Shown: piece by piece, positions 1 through 4,959 of the stretch | Position numbering within the stretch: position 1 is the first letter of the stretch | How the letters are laid out: each line of letters starts with the position of its first letter | Assembly: GCA_015488975.1 (NCBI GenBank) | Contig: WFMT01000263.1 | Location: 1-13,230, forward strand | Origin: Campylobacteraceae bacterium | GTDB lineage: Bacteria > Campylobacterota > Campylobacteria > Campylobacterales > JALSKU01 | Reading direction: 5' to 3' | Length of the DNA stretch: 13,230 bases | The notes under the pieces: model-generated | What the model was told of the DNA's origin: nothing | The model's input: the letters and a program-made list of their open reading frames with translations, nothing else | Databases searched by the model: none | Made by a program: the position numbers and the translations under genes

Positions 1-125
1 CTTCTCCACTTTTAAAATGGTTTGGATTTAACATTGAAGATTTTAAAAGAAAAGCAGTTCAAAAAGATAAAGCCAAAGCTGAAAAGAAAAAAATGAGAGA
101 AATGTATGAAAGAGGGATGGTTTAA
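1..125 (+). CDS. secF: Probable SecF C-terminal tail (partial, 5' end outside window)
   Basis: An open frame (codons from base 3) runs from the window edge to TAA at 123-125 and gives about 40 residues, beginning SPLLKWFGFN and ending KMREMYERGMV. The short hydrophobic start followed by a very basic, Lys/Glu-rich tail fits the cytoplasmic end of an inner-membrane protein. In SecF the last helix typically ends in a GT-SSI-(F/Y)-A-S-P-like run, and the SPLL here would be its end. SecF is the SecD partner that uses proton-motive force to help protein export across the inner membrane. The placement also fits, since secD-secF lies upstream of leuS in Helicobacter and Campylobacter as I recall. Only the tail is visible, so the identification rests mostly on context and could be wrong for another membrane protein. 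Confidence 0.6.
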   Translation, partial: SPLLKWFGFNIEDFKRKAVQKDKAKAEKKKMREMYERGMV

Positions 126-144
126 TCTTTTTATTGTTAATAAC

Positions 145-157
145 TGACCTTACGCAC
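145..157 (+). repeat. Left copy of inverted repeat flanking permease unit
   Basis: The sequence TGACCTTACGCAC lies 20 bases after the secF stop. Its reverse complement occurs with one difference at 1872-1884 (GTGCATAAGGTCA), beyond the permease and thioredoxin genes, so 12 of 13 bases match in inverted orientation. The outer bases also align if one base gap is allowed (ACT-GACC against ACTTGACC). The two copies enclose about 1.74 kb. Matching ends of this kind suggest element termini, but no target duplication is seen and two short matching sequences could be chance. Confidence 0.4.
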
Positions 158-200
158 CAAACACATATCTGAGCAAAAAGAGAAAGTGTCATATGCGAGG

Positions 201-243
201 CAGATTTTTGAAAGCCTTGCTTTTGCTAAGGTGAAAAAATCTG
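201..243. other. Nested stem-loop in the left flank
   Basis: The outer arms CAGATTTTT (201-209) and AAAAATCTG (235-243) are perfectly complementary over 9 bp. Inside them, CCTTGC (215-220) can pair with GC-T-AAGG (225-231) around a TTTT loop, with one bulged T at 227. There is no T-tract after it on the + strand, so it is not a normal terminator. Alternative pairings exist with upstream sequence (ACCTTA at 147-152 with TAAGGT at 227-232, and CGCA at 153-156 with TGCG at 194-197). It could be a small structured RNA, a subterminal end structure of a mobile element, or fortuitous. Confidence 0.35.
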
Positions 244-252
244 TTAATTAGA

Positions 253-290
253 AAGTAGTTAAGTAAGTCTATTGACAAACTTAACTACTT
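253..290. repeat. 12-bp perfect inverted repeat enclosing TTGACA
   Basis: AAGTAGTTAAGT (253-264) and ACTTAACTACTT (279-290) are exact reverse complements separated by 14 bases. A consensus -35 hexamer, TTGACA (272-277), lies in the spacer, but I find no acceptable -10 at 16-18 bp after it. The symmetry suits a dimeric DNA-binding protein or a weak hairpin. There is no U-tract, so termination is unlikely. Its function is unknown. Confidence 0.4.
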
Positions 291-481
291 CATTGATTTC
301 TACCTTAAATAATTTTGATATATCGATCCTTATATTACAGTCGATAATACTTGTTTCTTGAATATTAATCCGGGTTTGGTATTAATTTAGAAAGACACCA
401 ATCATAAATAAAACATATCACCAAAAATAATAAAAAAGTTTATACCATATTTTTTAACTGAACAACAGTTTAAAATCATTC

Positions 482-515
482 AATATATCAATATATCTTG
501 ACATATTGATATATT
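482..515. promoter_or_regulatory. Candidate operator: 13-bp perfect inverted repeat over the permease promoter
   Basis: AATATATCAATAT (482-494) and ATATTGATATATT (503-515) are exact reverse complements with an 8-base spacer. The repeat covers the -35 hexamer and most of the spacer to the -10, so a protein bound here would block RNA polymerase. The left arm also sits in a tandem direct repeat, CAATATAT twice (481-496). An ATCAA-N6-TTGA arrangement (487-501) resembles operators described for some ArsR-family repressors, which often control metalloid or metal efflux genes. No ArsR-type gene is in the window, so the regulator's identity is inference. High AT content makes some symmetry cheap, but a 13-bp perfect arm at this position is notable. 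Confidence 0.6.
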
Positions 516-525
516 ATGCTATAAT
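498..525 (+). promoter_or_regulatory. Consensus sigma-70 promoter for permease-thioredoxin unit
   Basis: TTGACA (498-503) and TATAAT (520-525) both match the full housekeeping consensus with a 16-bp spacer. TG at 517-518 adds an extended -10 element (TGC before TATAAT). Transcription should begin near 531-533, giving a leader of roughly 34 bases before the AAGGAG site at 556-561 and the ATG at 566. This placement argues against any permease start upstream of about 530. Confidence 0.8.
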
Positions 526-565
526 TCTTGTAGTTTTTAAAAATAAAAGTTTTCAAAGGAGAATT

Positions 566-1513
566 ATGTGGAATCAAAGTGTGAATTATTTGGTGTATAA
601 CTTGTTTGGTATGAGTGGTAAAATTGCTGATGCAATTCATTTTTTTATATATGACTCTATTAAAATTTTAGCTTTGGTTTTGGCAATTGTATATCTTATA
701 TCATTTATGCAGACATATATTAAAACTGAAACAGTAAGGGATTTTATACAGGGTAAATCGCAGTTTGTGGGTAACTTGTTGGCGGCAATTTTTGGAATTT
801 TAACTCCATTTTGCTCTTGCTCTTCAATACCTCTTTTTTTAGGATTTACACAAGCAAGGATACCAAGAAGTGCTACTTTTTCATTTCTTATAAGTAGTCC
901 TATGAATAATGAAATTGCAATAGCCATTTTATTTGCAACTTTTGGTTGGAAAATAGCAGCACTATATACTTTGTTTGGATTATTAACAGCAATAGTAGGA
1001 GGCTATATAGTGGGAAAAGTTAGTAGAGATAAAGATATACTTATTAAAATACCATATACAAAACAAGTAGAAGATGCACATTTCGTGAAACTTGCATTTA
1101 AGAAGCGCTTAAATGAGGCATGGAAAAACGCTGTAACAATTATGAAAGATATATATTTATATGTTTTTTTAGGTATTGCAGTAGGAGCCGTGATACATGG
1201 TTTCGTGCCAAGTGATTTTATAGTAAAATATGCAGGTAAAGACAACCCTTTTGCTGTATTGATTGCTGTTATTGCCGGTATTCCAATGTATGCTGGTGCT
1301 TCTACAATAGCACCTTTAATACAACCTCTTGCCGCAAAAGGGATGATGATGGGAACTGCATTATCTTTTATGATGGCTATTGTTGCACTGTCTCTTCCTG
1401 AAGCTATGATTTTGAAAAAGATTTTAAGTTGGAGATTGATTGTACTGTTTTTCAGTATAGTCGGAGTTGGAATAATCTTGGTAGGTTATCTATTTAATAT
1501 AATATTACATTAA
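566..1513 (+). CDS. Permease of the COG0701/DUF318 (ArsP/YraQ-like) family
   Basis: This encodes an inner-membrane transporter of 315 residues with about eight hydrophobic segments (near 31-49, 67-93, 103-127, 130-150, 196-214, 228-248, 259-279 and 290-313). Family marks are TPFCSCSSIPLF (80-91, with C83 and C85), SSPMNNEI (110-117), GIPMYAGASTIAPLIQPL (238-255) and SLPEAM (276-281). Characterised relatives include ArsP, which exports trivalent organoarsenicals, but most members have no known substrate, so metalloid or thiol-linked export is inference. The frame is open upstream to a TTG at 506, but that codon lies inside the promoter. ATG 566 has AAGGAG at 556-561 and is preferred. A CxxC protein follows 22 bases downstream, a pairing common for this family. 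Confidence 0.85.
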   Translation: MWNQSVNYLVYNLFGMSGKIADAIHFFIYDSIKILALVLAIVYLISFMQTYIKTETVRDFIQGKSQFVGNLLAAIFGILTPFCSCSSIPLFLGFTQARIPRSATFSFLISSPMNNEIAIAILFATFGWKIAALYTLFGLLTAIVGGYIVGKVSRDKDILIKIPYTKQVEDAHFVKLAFKKRLNEAWKNAVTIMKDIYLYVFLGIAVGAVIHGFVPSDFIVKYAGKDNPFAVLIAVIAGIPMYAGASTIAPLIQPLAAKGMMMGTALSFMMAIVALSLPEAMILKKILSWRLIVLFFSIVGVGIILVGYLFNIILH

Positions 1514-1535
1514 TTTTTGGTAGAAGGAGTTAAAG

Positions 1536-1769
1536 ATGGATATAAAGGTTTTAGGTAGTGATTGTTGTGCAAACTGTGATGCACAAATACAGATTGTAAA
1601 AAGTGCATTAGAAAGTACAGGCAAAATTGCCACTTTAGAAAAAATAGAGGATTTGGTCGAAGTTATGAGCTATGGTGTCATAAGTACACCAGCTATTGTT
1701 ATAGATGGTGAGGTAAAATCAAGGGGAAAGATTTTAAATGAACAAGAAGTTATAGAACTTTTTGGATAA
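1536..1769 (+). CDS. Small thioredoxin-fold protein (redox-active disulfide protein 2 type)
   Basis: This 77-residue cytoplasmic protein has a thioredoxin/glutaredoxin-like layout: strand MDIKVLGS, a CANC active site (C11-x-x-C14) with an extra cysteine at C10, a helix, and the cis-proline motif STPAIVIDGEV (about 51-61). The length and the GSDCCANC start match the family often annotated as thioredoxin family protein or TIGR00412, commonly encoded beside COG0701 permeases. It probably reduces or passes thiol-bound substrate to the permease or keeps that protein's CSC motif reduced, but this partnership is inferred from position. AAGGAG at 1524-1529, six bases from the ATG, supports the start. 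It shares the permease promoter. Confidence 0.85.
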   Translation: MDIKVLGSDCCANCDAQIQIVKSALESTGKIATLEKIEDLVEVMSYGVISTPAIVIDGEVKSRGKILNEQEVIELFG

Positions 1770-1780
1770 ATAGCAAGATG

Positions 1781-1809
1781 CACTATAATGAGCAAATCTC
1801 ATTATAGTG
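1781..1809. terminator. Perfect 12-bp hairpin after the thioredoxin gene (possible terminator)
   Basis: CACTATAATGAG (1781-1792) and CTCATTATAGTG (1798-1809) pair perfectly around a CAAAT loop, 11 bases after the thioredoxin stop. The position suits an end-of-transcript hairpin or a stabiliser of the mRNA 3' end. However, the stem is AT-rich and followed by GCAGGAACTC rather than a T-tract, so intrinsic termination here is doubtful. The left arm also contains TATAAT (1784-1789). Confidence 0.4.
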
Positions 1810-1872
1810 GCAGGAACTCAAAGTCTCTGCAACTCCGTAGAGCTACGAAGGTAGGTCTTTTCGAGAAAAAAG
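1810..1872. other. Run of short potential stem-loops upstream of leuS
   Basis: After the large hairpin come GCAG-ga-ACT / AGT-ct-CTGC (1810-1830, three-base loop, imperfect), CGTA / TACG around GAGC (1836-1847) and CTTTT / AAAAG around CGAGAA (1857-1872). It is more GC-rich than typical spacers here. It might be a structured leader, a small RNA, or the end of an inserted element. I compared it mentally with the c-di-GMP-I riboswitch (it has CAAAG and AGGTAGG) but the required GCAAACC loop and pairing are missing, so I do not assign a family. Confidence 0.3.
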
Positions 1873-1884
1873 TGCATAAGGTCA
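1872..1884 (-). repeat. Right copy of inverted repeat flanking permease unit
   Basis: GTGCATAAGGTCA on the + strand reads TGACCTTATGCAC on the - strand and differs from the left copy (145-157) only by T for C. It lies 76 bases upstream of the leuS start. Confidence 0.4.
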
Positions 1885-1904
1885 AGTGAATTAAACCTTT
1901 TTTT
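1878..1904 (+). terminator. Weak terminator-like hairpin with T7 tract
   Basis: AAGGT (1878-1882) can pair with ACCTT (1895-1899), and T residues run from 1898 to 1904. The stem is only 5 bp with a 12-base loop, so as an intrinsic terminator it is weak. It is the only hairpin-plus-T-tract arrangement between the thioredoxin gene and leuS, and it overlaps the right inverted-repeat copy. Confidence 0.25.
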
Positions 1905-1917
1905 ATAGCAATTTGGA

Positions 1918-1950
1918 TAAAATCAGATTTAAACAGTGTAAAATTAGGAG
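1918..1950 (+). promoter_or_regulatory. Possible leuS operon promoter and ribosome binding site
   Basis: Two TAAAAT hexamers (1918-1923 and 1939-1944) are -10 candidates. Neither has a good -35, which is usual in Campylobacterota, where -35 boxes are poorly conserved. TAAAAT at 1918 is the better placed, since it leaves room for a leader that includes AGGAG (1946-1950), nine bases before the leuS ATG. Confidence 0.35.
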
Positions 1951-1959
1951 CTTTTTTAA

Positions 1960-4413
1960 ATGCAGTATAATCCGAAAGAGATTGAAAAAAAGTGGCAAAA
2001 ATTTTGGAGTGAACATAACTCCTTTGAGCCTGAAGATAACCGAAAAAAGAACAAAAAATATATTCTCAGTATGTTTCCATACCCTAGCGGCAAGATACAC
2101 ATGGGGCATGTTAGAAACTATTCCATAGGTGATGCGATAGCAAGAAATGCCAGAAAAAATGGGTTTAATGTACTTCATCCTATCGGGTGGGATAGTTTTG
2201 GTATGCCGGCTGAAAATGCAGCGATTAAACATAAACTTCATCCTAAAAAGTGGACTTATGAAAATATAGATTATATGAAAAAAGAGTTAGATGCCCTGGG
2301 GCTTTCATTCAGCAAAAAAAGAGAATTTGCAACAAGTGATGAAATATATACCAAATTTGAACAAGAATATATCATCAAAATGTATAACAACGGACTTCTT
2401 TACAGAAAATCAAATAGTGTAAATTGGTGTGAGAGTTGTCATACAGTGCTTGCAAATGAACAAGTTGAAGATGGTTGTTGCTGGAGGTGCGGCAATGAAG
2501 TTTTATTAAAACAGATGCCTGGATACTATATTTCTATAACAAAATATGCACAAGAATTACTTGATGATCTTAAGATACTTGAGGATAAATGGCCTCCACA
2601 GGTTCTAAAAATGCAAGAGAATTGGATAGGAAGAAGTGAAGGGCTTAGTTTTACATTTGAATTGAGTAAAGAATCAAAAAGCAAACTCGGTAACTGTTTT
2701 GAGGGATATAAGGTTTTTACAACCAGACCTGATACAGTTTACGGTGTTAGTTACTCAGCGCTTGCACCGGAACATCCTATTATCAAATACTTGATAGAAC
2801 ATAAGTTATTAAGTGAAGAAAAGATAACGGCCATCAAAAAAATGCAAAATATGAGTGAAAAAGAGAGATCTATGCAAGATAAAGAAGGGCTGAGTCTTGG
2901 CATCGATGTCATTCATCCTTTAACAAAAGAAAAAGTACCTGTTTGGGTTGCTAATTTTGTTCTTATAGGATATGGAGGTGGTGCTGTTATGGCGGTTCCA
3001 GCTCATGATGAAAGAGACTATGAATTTGCTCTCAAGTATAATTTGCCTGTAAAACAAGTTATTAAACCTTTAAAAGATATGGATATAGACGGTGCTTTTA
3101 CTGATGATGGCGAGTTGATAGACAGTGGCAAATTCAGCGGACTTAAAAGTGCAAAAGCTAGAAAAGAGATTATGAAGTATTTTGAAGAAAATAATCTTGG
3201 TAAAAAAGAGATAAATTACAAACTAAGAGACTGGGGCATTAGTCGTCAAAGGTACTGGGGTGCACCCATACCGTTTGTTCACTGCCCAAAATGCGGACTT
3301 GTGCCAGAAAAAAAAGAAAATTTACCCATAACTCTTCCTGAGGATGTTAAGATAACTGGTGAAGGCAATCCTTTAGAGTCTCATCCAACTTGGAAATATT
3401 GCAAATGTCCTAAATGTAAAGAAGATGCTTTAAGAGAAACTGATACCCTTGATACTTTTGTACAATCTTCTTGGTACTTTTTAAGATATGCTACAAATCC
3501 TTTAAAGTGGCAGGAAAAAGGTATTGACAAGGATGATGTTGCTTACTGGATGAATGTAGATCAATATATTGGAGGTATTGAACATGCGATACTCCATCTT
3601 TTATATGCCAGATTTTTTACCAAGGCTTTACGAGATTTGGATTATATAAAAGTTGATGAGCCGTTTGATAAGCTTTTGACTCAAGGAATGGTTCTAAAAG
3701 ACGGTGCTAAAATGAGTAAATCCAAAGGCAATACAGTTGATCCAGATGAGATAATAAAAAAATATGGAGCCGATACAGCAAGACTTTTTATACTTTTTGC
3801 AGCACCTCCTGCTAAAGAATTGGAATGGAATGATAGTGCAGTTGAGGGAGCTTTTAGATTTATAAAAAGATTATATGAAAGAAGTAATAGAGTTAAAAAG
3901 ATGGATTCATTGGTCAAAATAAATCATGAGAGTTTATCCAAAGAAGAAAAATTTGCTAGAAAAAAAGTGTATGAAGCTTTGAGAAAATCAAATCAAACAT
4001 ACGAAAAAGAGTATAGTTTCAATACCCTCATTGCATCTTGCATGGAAGCCCTAAATGCACTAAATACCCAAAATAACAGTAATGTTTGGAGCGAGGGATA
4101 CTATATTATTTTAAACATATTAGAACCTGTTATACCTCATGTTTGTTGGGAACTTAGTGAAAAACTTTTTGAAAGAGAAAATTTTAGAAAAACAGATGTG
4201 TTAGCAGAAGTTTTTGAAGAAGATGTCATAAAACTTGTTATTACTATAAACGGTAAAAAAAGAGAAGAGATAGAAGTTAGTAAAAATACAAAAAAAGATG
4301 ATATACTATCTCTTGCAAAAGAAAAAGTTGTAAAATGGCTTGAAGGCAAAAATATTTTAAAAGAGATATATATTCCTGGCAAACTTATAAATATAGTTGT
4401 AAAACAGGCTTAA
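1960..4413 (+). CDS. leuS: Leucyl-tRNA synthetase
   Basis: This encodes a cytoplasmic class I aminoacyl-tRNA synthetase that charges tRNA-Leu with leucine. At 817 residues it is the normal length for the bacterial enzyme. The HIGH signature is HMGH (H47-H50) within PYPSGKIHMGHVRNYS, and the KMSKS loop is at 584-588. The CP1 editing domain that hydrolyses mischarged tRNA carries TTRPDTVYG from T254 and, later, GYGGGAVMAVPAHDERD. Two cysteine-rich knuckles are visible (about 156-178, WCESCH...CCWRCG, and about 440-490, CPKCG...CKCPKCK), consistent with zinc binding. The C-terminal domain ends in VVKQA as expected for an intact protein. The ATG has AGGAG nine bases upstream. It heads the long run of genes, with lptE following after 9 bases. 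Confidence 0.98.
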   Translation: MQYNPKEIEKKWQKFWSEHNSFEPEDNRKKNKKYILSMFPYPSGKIHMGHVRNYSIGDAIARNARKNGFNVLHPIGWDSFGMPAENAAIKHKLHPKKWTYENIDYMKKELDALGLSFSKKREFATSDEIYTKFEQEYIIKMYNNGLLYRKSNSVNWCESCHTVLANEQVEDGCCWRCGNEVLLKQMPGYYISITKYAQELLDDLKILEDKWPPQVLKMQENWIGRSEGLSFTFELSKESKSKLGNCFEGYKVFTTRPDTVYGVSYSALAPEHPIIKYLIEHKLLSEEKITAIKKMQNMSEKERSMQDKEGLSLGIDVIHPLTKEKVPVWVANFVLIGYGGGAVMAVPAHDERDYEFALKYNLPVKQVIKPLKDMDIDGAFTDDGELIDSGKFSGLKSAKARKEIMKYFEENNLGKKEINYKLRDWGISRQRYWGAPIPFVHCPKCGLVPEKKENLPITLPEDVKITGEGNPLESHPTWKYCKCPKCKEDALRETDTLDTFVQSSWYFLRYATNPLKWQEKGIDKDDVAYWMNVDQYIGGIEHAILHLLYARFFTKALRDLDYIKVDEPFDKLLTQGMVLKDGAKMSKSKGNTVDPDEIIKKYGADTARLFILFAAPPAKELEWNDSAVEGAFRFIKRLYERSNRVKKMDSLVKINHESLSKEEKFARKKVYEALRKSNQTYEKEYSFNTLIASCMEALNALNTQNNSNVWSEGYYIILNILEPVIPHVCWELSEKLFERENFRKTDVLAEVFEEDVIKLVITINGKKREEIEVSKNTKKDDILSLAKEKVVKWLEGKNILKEIYIPGKLINIVVKQA

Positions 4414-4422
4414 GGATAAAAG

Positions 4423-4959
4423 ATGAATGTGATAAGAATCGGCAAGATTTTAATAGTTTTAATTTTATTTATATTTTTTGCCGGCTGTGGTTATAAGCCA
4501 TCGTCACAGTATTCAAAAAGAATTTTGGGTAATAAAATATACGCAGAAGTTTTTATAGATGTGCATAACCCAGAAAACTCAGTTCTTATTAAAGATGCTA
4601 TTAATGAAGCAATAGTTGCAAAATTTAAATCAAAAATTGTAGATAAAAAAGATGAAGCAAATAGTGAATTTTTTGTAAAATTTAACAGTATAAGCTTTAC
4701 TCCAACTGCTTATAATCCAAATGGATATGTTGTTGCTTACAGGGCAACTGTGTCATTAAATATAATATATATCGATAAGTTTGGTAAAAAAGGCAGTTTT
4801 AATGTCAGTGGTATTTATGATTTCTCCATAGAAGCTAACAGTGTTATTTCTGATACAAAAAGATTTAATGCTATCAAATTTGCATCATACAAGGCTATTG
4901 GAGAATTTGTATCAAAAGTAGCTATTAAAGGTATGTTAAATGGCAACAAAAATAAATGA
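4423..4959 (+). CDS. lptE: LptE-like outer-membrane lipoprotein
   Basis: This 178-residue protein starts with a lipoprotein signal: charged MNVIRIGK, hydrophobic ILIVLILFIFFAG, then C22 in the lipobox FFAGC, followed by GYKPSS. The mature protein should be lipid-anchored in the outer membrane facing the periplasm. LptE plugs the LptD barrel and helps insert lipopolysaccharide in the outer leaflet. Sequence conservation of LptE is low, so the name rests on the CGYKP-type start, the size, the alternating beta-strand pattern and the position right after leuS, as in H. pylori and Campylobacter. AAGGA (4412-4416) overlaps the leuS stop and sits six bases before the ATG, implying co-translation. 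Its last 20 bases overlap the next gene. Confidence 0.75.
   Translation: MNVIRIGKILIVLILFIFFAGCGYKPSSQYSKRILGNKIYAEVFIDVHNPENSVLIKDAINEAIVAKFKSKIVDKKDEANSEFFVKFNSISFTPTAYNPNGYVVAYRATVSLNIIYIDKFGKKGSFNVSGIYDFSIEANSVISDTKRFNAIKFASYKAIGEFVSKVAIKGMLNGNKNK

Larger units (their letters stand above)
126..565. other. Non-coding region between secF tail and permease
   Basis: This is 440 bases with no convincing gene on either strand. It holds, in order: one copy of a 13-base sequence repeated inverted beyond the next two genes (145-157), a nested stem-loop (201-243), an AT-rich 12-bp inverted repeat (253-290), a stretch of about 190 bases (291-481) in which I see only a TTGATATAT motif at 315-323, and then the operator and promoter of the permease. 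No good rho-independent terminator follows the secF stop, so where upstream transcription ends is unclear. I looked for an ArsR-like regulator gene or its remains and found none. Confidence 0.7.

Noticed and set aside
193..234. Short reading frame MRGRFLKALLLLR
   Set aside because: Only 13 residues, no convincing ribosome site, and it lies inside the stem-loop region.
315..328. TTGATATATCGATC as a second operator, since TTGATATAT recurs at 506-514
   Set aside because: Only half of the palindrome is present and such AT-rich 9-mers recur easily at this base composition.
506..565. Upstream extension of the permease to a TTG at 506 (20 extra residues)
   Set aside because: The codon lies inside the operator and promoter spacer, upstream of the expected transcription start, and has no ribosome site. 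ATG 566 has AAGGAG at good spacing.
1784..1789. TATAAT in the hairpin arm as a promoter for leuS
   Set aside because: No acceptable -35, and it would place a long structured leader before leuS. The TAAAAT boxes nearer leuS are at least as good.
1810..1862. Possible c-di-GMP-I (GEMM) riboswitch, tempting because of CAAAG, AGGTAGG and a diguanylate cyclase gene in the following operon
   Set aside because: The conserved GCAAACC loop, the GACGCAAAGC core and the closing helix are absent. Short motif likeness only.
126..1959. Insertion sequence or integron cassette
   Set aside because: No transposase or integrase, no attC-like core sites and no target duplication beside the inverted repeats. Kept only as a possible non-autonomous cassette.
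1913..2128. 71-residue + strand frame overlapping the leuS start
   Set aside because: Mostly a shifted frame of leuS with no ribosome site and no recognisable motifs.
1903..2241. 112-residue - strand frame across the leuS start
   Set aside because: Antisense shadow of leuS and its leader, with no family features. The same judgement applies to the other antisense frames throughout the window.
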